Source: Nitrospirota bacterium
GTDB taxonomy: Bacteria > Nitrospirota > Thermodesulfovibrionia > Thermodesulfovibrionales > SM23-35
Assembly (NCBI GenBank): GCA_013388455.1
Contig: JACAFF010000003.1
Coordinates: 77,675 to 141,674, forward strand
DNA length: 64,000 bases
Direction of reading: 5' to 3'
Shown here: positions 25,730 through 33,907 of the stretch, one piece after another
Numbering within the stretch: position 1 is the stretch's first letter
Layout of the letters: every line of letters begins with the position of its first letter
Position numbers and translations under genes: made by a program
The notes under the pieces: model-generated
The model's database searches: none
The model's input: the letters and a program-made list of their open reading frames with translations, nothing else
Told to the model about the DNA's origin: nothing

Positions 25730-27990
25730 GTTAGATTTCCTCCAAAAGTAAATGTCTCTGTTTGTATTTCATCTTCATCACGTTTGTAATTAAAATTTAG
25801 TTGCAAATCCAGGAATTTTGTTATGTACCAGAGCACATATCCACTCAATATGTGAGACGTTGTCAATTGTGGTTCTGTTTTCATATATTGATATTGTGCA
25901 TTTAATCTTATTGCTGGTAACAGAAGCCAGTCATACAAGAAGCCGCCTGAAATTGTTGTATCTCCATCAGAATTTAATATCTTCAAGTTAGTTGAGAGGC
26001 TAATAAATCTTCCTGGCCTGTAAGTCAAGATTAAAGAACCGTCATGTAATCTATTTGCTTCCTTTCCTGATGTCTGCGAATACCCATATGACATATTCCC
26101 GGACCATTTATCTGTTAAGCGTGCATCAAGAATTGCTCTTATGTATTTTGATGTAATATCACCAGGCATATCTTCATATGTAGTCGTCTTTGTATATCCG
26201 ATATCAGTTATCATATTTACATCTCTGTGAAAACGTAAACCCATAGCTAACAGGTAAATGTCGCCTGTCGATTGTTTTTCCTGGAAACTATAATGATATG
26301 TCCTTATAATCGAAAAATTTGCATTGAGTGTTGGTAGTGGGGTTGAATTTAAAGTAAGTGAATATGTATCAGTCTTTAGATCTGTCTCAAATTTATTATC
26401 AAATGACTCATTTCTCTGGTACCTGACTGTTGTGTCAAGTTTTCTGTGTATAAGCCAGGCTGCACTTGCCCCATACGTTCTCGTTACATTACTTTTCAGC
26501 TCAGTATTATTTCCATTAAAGGATTTAGTGAATATGCTTTTGAAAGCATCTCCGACAGAATCAATAAATGATTTTGGTTCCTGATCAGTTCTGTTTAAAA
26601 AATAATTAAGTGTAAAGGTTAAACGCTTAAAAGGCTTTAGATTTGTATTGAAATTAATACCATGTGTAAAGAATGTTGAAACATCGGTAAGCTTACCCGA
26701 AGCTGGTATTATATCTGTTCCAAATGCCTCAATCTCTGTTACAAAAACATCATTGGTTGTTGAATTTTCGATATTGACAGCTTTATAAAACAGACTTGTT
26801 TGTGGTTCTAAGAAATGCAGTTCATACCTGTATATATTATTCAGAGGATCATAAAGAGATGTTGTTATATTCTCTAATGATATCTCTATCCATGTACCAG
26901 GCTGATTAAAATCACTTCTATAAATTCGCCAGTTAACAGGATTTATGAGATTTGTATCTGGTGTTATGTCTTTATTTACATAGATAATTAGAGTATCAAC
27001 AGCTATATCTGAAGAAAATAATTGAATCCCGATATTATTAAATTTACTACCATTCTGTCCTATATTGATATTGCCGATAGCAGTGGTAACAGGTGCAGTA
27101 TAGATATTATCACTCAGCGATAAAACTAATCCCAATATCTCTACATCTGGCTTCAGTTCAGTTCCAATCCCATATAATCCTGAAGAAGGTGTCCTTTCAA
27201 AGGATACTTCACCTGTTTGTGTTGCATATTGTTCGATTTTAGTACGAGAATAATTACCTTGATATCCTGCTGCTATGTTTATAAAATCCTTTAACAATGA
27301 TTTTGTATAACTTAGATTGTATAAAGCGTTAAAATTTCCAGTCACCGTCTTAGAAATCATACTTACAGGTGTTCTATTTTCGTTATAAATGTATGTAATG
27401 TTATATGCTGCTTTTAACCCTCTATACTGAAGGTCATACCATGAGCTTCCTGTATATTTATCATTTGTTGTGTCTGTTTGTTTTGGAGAAAGATAATCGT
27501 AATCTTTTTGTTTATCATATTGTAAAGATAAGGAAGGTAATTTATATGGGATAATGTTTAACCTTGAATAATAGAACTCTGTAGTTTTTCTGCTGTCATT
27601 ATGTAAATTTGCAGTTGACCACTGTTCAAGTCGCCGTATTCCTGCATCAAGACCATATACAGGATGCCTGAAATTAATATCAAAAGCAGGTTCTATTGCA
27701 CGCTGATATTTTGTTGTCTGTATATCATTTTCAGCGGTTACATGAGAATTAATCAAAGTCGTCCTGAGATATAAATGATAGGAAATAATTGCAGTAATTG
27801 ATTTATCCAGATTAAAATAACAATTTTGTGAAAAACTATCAGAGTTTTGAATTCTTTCTCCCTCTTCATATTGACTTGTATCAATATAATTCATATTTAG
27901 TAATGCACCCATCCCTTCAGCAAATGCATTTGAATAAAATAAAAAGGTTACTACTGTTATAAATATAAATTTCCATATCGTATACTTCAT
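25714..27990 (-). CDS. large outer-membrane beta-barrel protein
   Basis: 758 residues with a signal peptide (1-24, cut after A-F-A). Long amphipathic beta-strand patterns follow, with many alternating aromatic residues, and the C-terminus ends in F-W as outer-membrane barrels do. A central insertion (about 300-425) has a discoidin- or carbohydrate-module-like look (T-L-I-I-Y-V-N, W-R-I-Y-R-S-D, V-T-E-I-E-A-F-G) and may face outside or form a plug. No N-terminal CXXC of MtrB type is present. No family name recognised. As the only barrel in the cytochrome block it is the candidate channel for cytochromes or electrons. Confidence 0.8.
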   Translation of the reverse strand: MKYTIWKFIFITVVTFLFYSNAFAEGMGALLNMNYIDTSQYEEGERIQNSDSFSQNCYFNLDKSITAIISYHLYLRTTLINSHVTAENDIQTTKYQRAIEPAFDINFRHPVYGLDAGIRRLEQWSTANLHNDSRKTTEFYYSRLNIIPYKLPSLSLQYDKQKDYDYLSPKQTDTTNDKYTGSSWYDLQYRGLKAAYNITYIYNENRTPVSMISKTVTGNFNALYNLSYTKSLLKDFINIAAGYQGNYSRTKIEQYATQTGEVSFERTPSSGLYGIGTELKPDVEILGLVLSLSDNIYTAPVTTAIGNINIGQNGSKFNNIGIQLFSSDIAVDTLIIYVNKDITPDTNLINPVNWRIYRSDFNQPGTWIEISLENITTSLYDPLNNIYRYELHFLEPQTSLFYKAVNIENSTTNDVFVTEIEAFGTDIIPASGKLTDVSTFFTHGINFNTNLKPFKRLTFTLNYFLNRTDQEPKSFIDSVGDAFKSIFTKSFNGNNTELKSNVTRTYGASAAWLIHRKLDTTVRYQRNESFDNKFETDLKTDTYSLTLNSTPLPTLNANFSIIRTYHYSFQEKQSTGDIYLLAMGLRFHRDVNMITDIGYTKTTTYEDMPGDITSKYIRAILDARLTDKWSGNMSYGYSQTSGKEANRLHDGSLILTYRPGRFISLSTNLKILNSDGDTTISGGFLYDWLLLPAIRLNAQYQYMKTEPQLTTSHILSGYVLWYITKFLDLQLNFNYKRDEDEIQTETFTFGGNLTCRFW

Positions 27991-28060
27991 TAGTCAATTT
28001 TTCATCAGTCATCAGTTATCAGTCATCAGTCATTAATATTCATCGACCGGTGACTATTGA
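27988..28060. repeat. degenerate 7-bp tandem repeat, copy 3
   Basis: CATTAGT, a slipped unit, CATCAGT twice, TATCAGT, CATCAGT, then a diverged tail with CCGGTGACT. It lies between the beta-propeller and beta-barrel genes. Confidence 0.72.
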
Positions 28061-28068
28061 CATTTCAT

Positions 28069-29694
28069 TTAAGGGAACATTGTTACTCCATAAGGTTTTT
28101 TACCAACAGGAATTATCCTTTCCTCTTTCATTGTTGTTTTGTTTATAACAGAGACATTATCAGAACCCCTGTTTACGACATAAATATTTCTACCTTCTGG
28201 ATCCATTATGAATGTTCTCGGTGAGATGCCTACAGCTATAGTGTTAATAACAGGTGATAGGGCTATCCCTACGCCAAAGGTTTCTGAGTATGGCCTTATA
28301 ACAAGAATTTCACCTGGATATTCTCTTAAGAGATACAATCTATCAAATTCTGGATCAGCTATGATTCCCACTAAAGATGTACCTACACCAGTAAGGTCAT
28401 AGACAGTAGAAGTTTTATTACCTTTAATTAGTTGAAGAATGTCTATAATTGTCAGATTATCGTAAGCGTTATTAGCTACATAAACCTTTGCTTTCTGATA
28501 ATCAACAGCAAGTGATATGGGATTCCACTGGACATTAATATCTATAATCTCATATGGTCTTCCTGTATTTAAGTCCATCTTGATTACAGAAACATTCTTT
28601 GAATTCCTGTTTGCAACATACACGTTGAAGTATTTTTCCCTGTATTTATGCATAAGATTAATCGAATTAAAATTTAAATATCTTGAACCTGATAAACTTG
28701 TAACAGGTGGGTCTACTGCTATGGCTATAGGTCCATCTCCAACTTCTATTTTATCTATCTCCTGATATGTTGATGCATCAATAAGCGATATGTTTTGAGA
28801 ACGATAGTTCGCAACAAATACAATCTCTCTATCATGCAAAATTTTTGCAACCGCAATCCCCTCTGGTTCTCTTCCGAATCTCACTGGTATTTCTATTTCA
28901 ACCTTATGTGTAGTCGGATCAATAACTGATACACTGTTTGACCCTGAATTAGCGACATATATTCTCGGACGTTCTTTACTCTGGCTTGATGCAATACCCC
29001 TTGGATTTTTACCAACCTTTACAGTTGCTACTACATCACCTGATTGCCTGTTTATGACCGAAACATTATCTGAATGTTCATTGGTCACATATATCAACAT
29101 TGAGCTCAATTCTGGAATCTGCTTTTCGATAGTAAAAAAAGGATTGAAAAGATATCCGTCTTTAATTGATAAATCTGGATTCCATGTTATAAAAAGTGAA
29201 GTATTCTGGTTTTTCTGTATTTCGAAATTGATATCTACGTCGATGTTCTCAGATGGAAGAGCCAAATGAGCTTTTTGTTTATCTCTTTTTAAAAACGCCT
29301 CTTTAACTGTAAAACTTAGTTTCTTAAATCTGCCTTCAGGAATCATCTTCTCACAGAGACGTATTTGCTTGCCGCTAATATCATGTGAATTAAAAGTAAC
29401 GGTGGTGTCTATCATCTCCCTCGAAATATTATCTTCTGTGATAGCTTTTATTTTTGTAATAATAAAAGTAATGTTCGTTGAGGTTCGTGAAGGTGTTTTC
29501 AAATAGACTGTTACTTGACCATCAGCTTCTTTCGTAACATCAATATCCTGTTGAAGTGTTGCACAACCACATATTAAAAGCGAAGTGCAAAGCATGAAGA
29601 ACGTGCAGAAAGCAGATGTTCGCAATGACAATTTAGACAGACATTTAGCCATGTTATTGCTATATTTGAAAATATATTTTCTATATTTTGTCAT
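28069..29694 (-). CDS. YVTN-type beta-propeller lipoprotein
   Basis: Lipobox near residue 44 (L-L-I-C-G-C). An N-terminal beta-sandwich-like part (about 50-200) is followed by seven or so YVTN-type blades beginning with L-I-Y-V-T-N-E-H-S-D-N-V-S-V-I and ending with I-Y-V-V-N-R-G-S-D-N-V-S-V-I. Such propellers serve as surface binding scaffolds and sometimes bind cofactors. The first codons may be over-called: an in-frame ATG at codon 15 sits closer to the signal. It lies upstream of the barrel gene on the same strand. Confidence 0.82.
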   Translation of the reverse strand: MTKYRKYIFKYSNNMAKCLSKLSLRTSAFCTFFMLCTSLLICGCATLQQDIDVTKEADGQVTVYLKTPSRTSTNITFIITKIKAITEDNISREMIDTTVTFNSHDISGKQIRLCEKMIPEGRFKKLSFTVKEAFLKRDKQKAHLALPSENIDVDINFEIQKNQNTSLFITWNPDLSIKDGYLFNPFFTIEKQIPELSSMLIYVTNEHSDNVSVINRQSGDVVATVKVGKNPRGIASSQSKERPRIYVANSGSNSVSVIDPTTHKVEIEIPVRFGREPEGIAVAKILHDREIVFVANYRSQNISLIDASTYQEIDKIEVGDGPIAIAVDPPVTSLSGSRYLNFNSINLMHKYREKYFNVYVANRNSKNVSVIKMDLNTGRPYEIIDINVQWNPISLAVDYQKAKVYVANNAYDNLTIIDILQLIKGNKTSTVYDLTGVGTSLVGIIADPEFDRLYLLREYPGEILVIRPYSETFGVGIALSPVINTIAVGISPRTFIMDPEGRNIYVVNRGSDNVSVINKTTMKEERIIPVGKKPYGVTMFP

Positions 29695-30041
29695 ATCACT
29701 ACATCAAACCATTTTTTCAATGTTATCCACCGCATTACACTAAAAATATTGCTAAAACAATTTCAATGCCAGCAAACTATTTTAATCATTAGCTAAATTA
29801 TTTTCCAGTCATTATTTAGAAAAAAATACAATTTTTAAAAATGATTTCTTATTAATTATTTAAAATTTTAGAATAATATCAATTTGTTTTAATGAATTAG
29901 TAATACTTTAATTTAATTTTTAACTGTAACTCATAAACATATTTCTTGATATTATTATTTAATCAAAATATAAAAAAAATGAGAATGAAATTATTTAAAA
30001 ATGAGAACAAAGATTTTTATGGCTCTTTTGGAAATCTCAAT
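29695..30041. other. AT-rich intergenic gap, no gene seen
   Basis: 347 bases between the NHL and YVTN propeller genes, extremely AT-rich. No convincing reading frame, RNA or hairpin. It probably holds a promoter for the downstream - strand unit, but no motif stands out. Confidence 0.6.
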
Positions 30042-30989
30042 TTACCCTTCAGGTTTAAAAACTTGTATCCTGTCATTGTATGTATCAGCTACAAAAATTC
30101 TGCCTTTATTATCAACAGCAATATTTGTCGGATACTGAAACCAGCCTTCACCCCACCCAAGTCCACCAAATTCGAATAAGTATTTGCCATTTGCGTCATA
30201 TGCAAGAACAGTATGTCGCATATAATCTACGACATATTTCATTCCAGTTCGCTCATCTACTGAAACTGCCTGCGGACGACTTAATTTCCCAGCACATCCT
30301 CCCTTATCGCCAAATCTATACAGGAACTTTCTGTTTTTATCATAAACATAAATATGTCCTTTTTCTTCACTTACAAGATATATATTTCCAGTTTTATCGA
30401 TTGTTGCATAATCTAATTTTACTTTTTCACCCTCTTCTTCAACGATCATAATATCTAAAATCTTACCTTGATTATTAATCACTATAACTCCTGGAAAGTA
30501 AGACCCTGTTACATATATATTCCCGTTTGAATCAATTGCAAGATTATTAGGAATAAACAAATCAGATCCATCAAAATTCTCTAAATATATATCGCGCTCC
30601 CATTTAAGTCGGGCATTAAAAACAGATATCCTGTGCTTTGGATAATGCTGGGTGTCTCCTTGTGCAATGTAAAGATTACCTCTGTCATCAACTGTTAAAC
30701 CATATGGATTTTCGATACCATCCTTTTTAGTAAGAGTAAATACAGGAAAAAAATCAGATGTATATAAAATAATTTTATTTTGACTTATTACATATATTTC
30801 ATCTCTTATAGGTTCTATAAAAACTAAAGAAGGAAATAACAATCTATCGTTATTTTCATCTTCTGTTATACTGTCCAGATACTTTACAGGAAAATCCTGT
30901 TGTGCAGAGATATCTGAATGAAAAAAAATTGTAAGTGATAATATGATAATTTTGCAGAAGCAATTAATAATTTTTTCACAAATTTTCAT
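30042..30989 (-). CDS. NHL-repeat beta-propeller protein
   Basis: A signal peptide (about 1-29) is followed by NHL blades with the usual I-A-V-D-x-x-G-x-I-Y/F-V-A-D pattern, for example P-Y-G-L-T-V-D-D-R-G-N-L-Y, N-L-A-I-D-S-N-G-N-I-Y-V and N-I-A-V-D-N-K-G-R-I-F-V-A-D-T-Y-N-D-R. Length 315 suits a six-bladed propeller. NHL-repeat proteins occur next to omcS-type genes in Geobacter as far as I recall. It lies 3' of the strongly expressed-looking cytochrome, separated by a terminator hairpin. Confidence 0.87.
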   Translation of the reverse strand: MKICEKIINCFCKIIILSLTIFFHSDISAQQDFPVKYLDSITEDENNDRLLFPSLVFIEPIRDEIYVISQNKIILYTSDFFPVFTLTKKDGIENPYGLTVDDRGNLYIAQGDTQHYPKHRISVFNARLKWERDIYLENFDGSDLFIPNNLAIDSNGNIYVTGSYFPGVIVINNQGKILDIMIVEEEGEKVKLDYATIDKTGNIYLVSEEKGHIYVYDKNRKFLYRFGDKGGCAGKLSRPQAVSVDERTGMKYVVDYMRHTVLAYDANGKYLFEFGGLGWGEGWFQYPTNIAVDNKGRIFVADTYNDRIQVFKPEG

Positions 30990-31020
30990 ATTAAAACTTT
31001 TAAAACCTAATTAAATTCAA

Positions 31021-31056
31021 TTAAAAGGGAGGGTATAGAATATCTATTGCCCTCCC
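31021..31056 (-). terminator. intrinsic terminator after the hexahaem cytochrome
   Basis: Stem GGGAGGG (31027-31033) pairs with CCCTCCC (31050-31056), extended by ATAGA/TCTAT. On the - strand it is followed by TTTTAATT. It lies 25 bases past the cytochrome stop and would partly insulate it from the NHL gene. Confidence 0.75.
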
Positions 31057-31081
31057 CTAAACACACTATAACTTTAAAAGT

Positions 31082-32236
31082 TTAACTTCCGGTATCTTTC
31101 GTCGTATGGCATATAAAGCAACGTGTCGCATCCGCGCCAGTGCCTGCACTAATATCCTCATAATTCCATCTTAGAATATCGGCATTAGCAGATCCATGAA
31201 CCATATGGCAGGAGAGACACATTACGATAGCGTCATTGGTACCAGGAGTTGCTGTATTTTTTGGTAATGGATAATTTGCACTATTGATAGTATCAGCTCT
31301 TGCAACTGGTGCATTAACACTATACGTGGATGCAGCACCACCACCAACTCCACCATTATAGTATTGGTATTCAGAACTATTAGGCAGAATTATGTCTGTG
31401 GGGTGCCTGAGCCATGGAGAACCAGTCGCGGTATTGGTAATATCGCTTCCAACAGCCCGTGGTCCATGGAAGTTGCCATGACATTCTGCGCAAAGCCCAC
31501 TAATAGTTCCACCGCCAGGAGTTGTTGCACTTCCAGCCTCTACCCCATCGGTAGCACCTTTATACTCATTGTGGTTGTTCGAGTCTGTATTCTGCCAGTT
31601 TGAAGCTTCTGCGCCTTTAACTCCTTTTAGAAACCTGTAACTGAGTGCTGTTGTACCACCCTGTGCTGTTTCATCAAGAGATGCTCCGAATTTTAAAACA
31701 GTATCGTTTACATGGTGTGATCCTTTTACAGCTGCATAACTGTCAGCAGCGGTGCGATCACCATGACAGCCATATAATCCACCACAGGTAAAATTCGCTG
31801 CGGTAATTGCCTGCGCATATTCATCACCTGGGGGAGGGAACATTGCATCGTATCCTTCTGGATTGCCAAGTTCTGATACATTGTGTCCAACTGTATCTGG
31901 ATTTGCAACGGCTACAGAGTCATTAAGATCAACATTTTTACTACCGATAATATATGCAAAGTTTCCGCCTGCAAGATCTGTTGCATTAGTATGAGCAACC
32001 TGAGGAGTATTATTTACTATATTTTGTCCTGTTGTTAGACCCTGTGAATGACATCCGTAACAGCTTCCTTTTAGTAGAACTCCGTAAGGACCACCAGCAG
32101 CTACAACCTGACCATTTTGCATATTGTGCATGGTATGACAGTTTGAACATGCACCTTGTGCTACTGCACCAGCTACACCACAGGTCAAAAATACGCAAAA
32201 TGCAGCTAAAATTCCTATTACTGTCATCTTTTTCAT
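31082..32236 (-). CDS. OmcS-like hexahaem cytochrome, main paralogue (five CXXCH plus one CX5CH)
   Basis: Secreted cytochrome of 384 residues with a signal peptide (1-27, cut after A-V-A-Q or G-A-V-A). Haem sites: C30-H34 (CSNCHTMH), C59-H63, an irregular C151-x5-C157-H158, C249-H253, C340-H344 (CLSCHMVH) and C373-H377. Spare histidines such as H37, H118 (G-H-N-V), H174/H175 and H279 could be distal ligands. The order matches OmcS-type filament cytochromes. A perfect ribosome-binding site AAGGAGGTGA and its own promoter and terminator suggest high, separate expression. Filament formation is inference. Confidence 0.88.
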   Translation of the reverse strand: MKKMTVIGILAAFCVFLTCGVAGAVAQGACSNCHTMHNMQNGQVVAAGGPYGVLLKGSCYGCHSQGLTTGQNIVNNTPQVAHTNATDLAGGNFAYIIGSKNVDLNDSVAVANPDTVGHNVSELGNPEGYDAMFPPPGDEYAQAITAANFTCGGLYGCHGDRTAADSYAAVKGSHHVNDTVLKFGASLDETAQGGTTALSYRFLKGVKGAEASNWQNTDSNNHNEYKGATDGVEAGSATTPGGGTISGLCAECHGNFHGPRAVGSDITNTATGSPWLRHPTDIILPNSSEYQYYNGGVGGGAASTYSVNAPVARADTINSANYPLPKNTATPGTNDAIVMCLSCHMVHGSANADILRWNYEDISAGTGADATRCFICHTTKDTGS

Positions 32237-32737
32237 CCTTATTCACCTCCTTTCTTTAAATAAATCTTCTTAAAACTCATTACGTATCTCTCATAACTAA
32301 TCAAATAATAATTATTTTTTGATTAAATCCTGTTACCATCTCTCAATCTTCTTCATATGCTTCTCTTACAACAAAAAGTTAGTAATCTTCTTTATTGACA
32401 GCAATATTTATGCCATCTGTTTGTTTGGAATTTAGTTGAAATATAGTTTATGAAATATATCATTTGCTTATATTATTAACCTTTTTAGGAATATTTTGTC
32501 AATATTTTTTAATCTTATGCTAATTATAATACTTATAAATTAACCCTAAAAATGGGATTAAAATCATGAAGATATTACGTGAAAATTTATTTAATCTGGT
32601 TAACAAACTTCTGAGACACTTATCGATGGATCTGGGTTGAAAAAGGCAAGTAAATGATGAGTTATATTATGAGGTATGATGTCTCAAATGTGCATAAATA
32701 TTCTCACTTTGAGACTCTATGATTTATTGGGATAGCT
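32237..32737. other. 500-bp regulatory gap before the main hexahaem cytochrome
   Basis: No gene seen. It holds a candidate - strand promoter (32474-32502), a roughly 230-base leader, the AAGGAGGTGA ribosome-binding site at 32243-32254, and a hairpin (32681-32715: GTCTCAAA / TTTGAGAC) after the upstream cytochrome gene. The hairpin has no T-run. Confidence 0.65.
32474..32502 (-). promoter_or_regulatory. sigma-70-type promoter for the main hexahaem cytochrome
   Basis: On the - strand TTGACA (32497-32502), a 17-base spacer and TTAATA (32474-32479). It is a consensus -35 element, about 240 bases upstream of the start codon, implying a long untranslated leader. Confidence 0.55.
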
Positions 32738-33823
32738 TTAATGACCTTTTCTTGTATGACATTTAAGACATCCCTGTCCTGATAAATCATTTTGTATCGT
32801 AATCTTTGTATAATCCCATCTGAGAATATCAGGGAAAGGGCTTGCGTGTGCACGGTGACATGAGAGGCACATAACTATGCTGTTTTCATCAACTTTTTGC
32901 TCTTTACCTGTAGGGTTTTCATAAGCAACAGGCACTTCAAGACTGTAAACAGTGTAATCTTGATATTCAGAATAGGCATAATTTCCATGAATAGCCCCAA
33001 ATGCAATATCAGTAGGATGTTTATACCAGATGGAATTATAAGCTTGTCCAACTTCTGTTTCTCCCCCAAGTTTTGGATGAGGATGAAATTTTACATGGCA
33101 CTCACCACAAAGATAACTGATTGTATTCATAGTATCATGGCTAATATCTCCGCTATAACCATTATGATCATCAACTGTAGCCATATATTCCCAATTTTTA
33201 TGCTCTTTCCCATTTATACCATAAAGAAACCGATAGCTCTTTCCTGTTGTTGATCCATCAATTACTGAATCGTCTTCGTGATGTGCTCCATAAATCGAGA
33301 TATAAGGGTCTTCAAATGTTCTATTTCCATGACACCCCCATGTTCCAGAACACGTAAGTTGCTTATCTTCTAACCAATATGTAGGACCAAGTCCTCCTGG
33401 GATAGTTACATTTTCTTTGAAGCCAGGAGGCATATTCATCGGAGTATTTTCTTTTATGGATATCGCACGAACATTGTGTCCTTTTGAATAATCAGGATTA
33501 AAACCATCTGCAACATAATAGTAATTGCCTCCTGCAAGATCTGCTTTATCCATTTTATGTATTATTTGAGGTATTCTTGTCTTGCCCTTTGTAATAATAT
33601 TCAATTGGCCTTCAGGTTCTTGTCCATGACAACCAATACAACCACCTTTTGTTAGAACAGGGAATGGTCCTTCACGACTACCAAACGTTACTTCTTTTCC
33701 CTCATAGCTATAATGCATTGTGTGACAATCCTTGCATTTACCTTTTACACGGGCTTCAGAAATACCAGAGACCAGAACATTAAACAACAAGATAAAAATA
33801 TTTATGATTATTACTTTTCTCAT
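32738..33823 (-). CDS. OmcS-like hexahaem cytochrome, second paralogue (five CXXCH plus one CX5CH)
   Basis: Secreted cytochrome with sites CKDCHTMH, CIGCH, the irregular CX5CH (33329-33352), CGECH, CLSCHRAHAS and CLKCH at the C-terminus. It also has L-A-G-G-N-Y-Y-Y-V, K-G-H-N-V and Y-K-H-P-T-D landmarks shared with its paralogues. I start at ATG 33823, which puts the signal peptide (M-R-K-V-I-I-I-N...) at the N-terminus. A 25-residue longer reading from 33898 is only translated 7-bp repeat. It is probably co-transcribed with the paralogue ending at 33908. Confidence 0.87.
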   Translation of the reverse strand: MRKVIIINIFILLFNVLVSGISEARVKGKCKDCHTMHYSYEGKEVTFGSREGPFPVLTKGGCIGCHGQEPEGQLNIITKGKTRIPQIIHKMDKADLAGGNYYYVADGFNPDYSKGHNVRAISIKENTPMNMPPGFKENVTIPGGLGPTYWLEDKQLTCSGTWGCHGNRTFEDPYISIYGAHHEDDSVIDGSTTGKSYRFLYGINGKEHKNWEYMATVDDHNGYSGDISHDTMNTISYLCGECHVKFHPHPKLGGETEVGQAYNSIWYKHPTDIAFGAIHGNYAYSEYQDYTVYSLEVPVAYENPTGKEQKVDENSIVMCLSCHRAHASPFPDILRWDYTKITIQNDLSGQGCLKCHTRKGH

Positions 33824-33838
33824 CTCTATCGACTTACA

Positions 33839-33893
33839 GTCAATGGTCATTGACTGCTGATTGTTGTCCAGTGACTGGTGACTGTCTTTTAGT
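33839..33893. repeat. degenerate 7-bp tandem repeat, copy 4
   Basis: A run of diverged units around GTCAATG, GTCATTG, and the opposite orientation CAGTGACT and GGTGACT, between two hexahaem cytochrome genes. It extends the downstream reading frame by 25 false codons. Confidence 0.7.
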
Positions 33894-33907
33894 GCCAAAT
33901 GACTTTT

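Noticed and set aside
29757-29772. Sigma-54-like promoter on the - strand (TGGCA ... TTGTT) before the YVTN gene
   Set aside because: The essential GC of the -12 element is missing, so it is more likely chance in AT-rich DNA.
32681-32715. Hairpin after the second hexahaem cytochrome as an intrinsic terminator
   Set aside because: The stem is good, but no T-run follows on the - strand; it is mentioned only as a hairpin.
33824-33898. 25-residue N-terminal extension of the second hexahaem cytochrome
   Set aside because: It is translated 7-bp repeat DNA; the internal ATG at 33823 places a normal signal peptide at the N-terminus.
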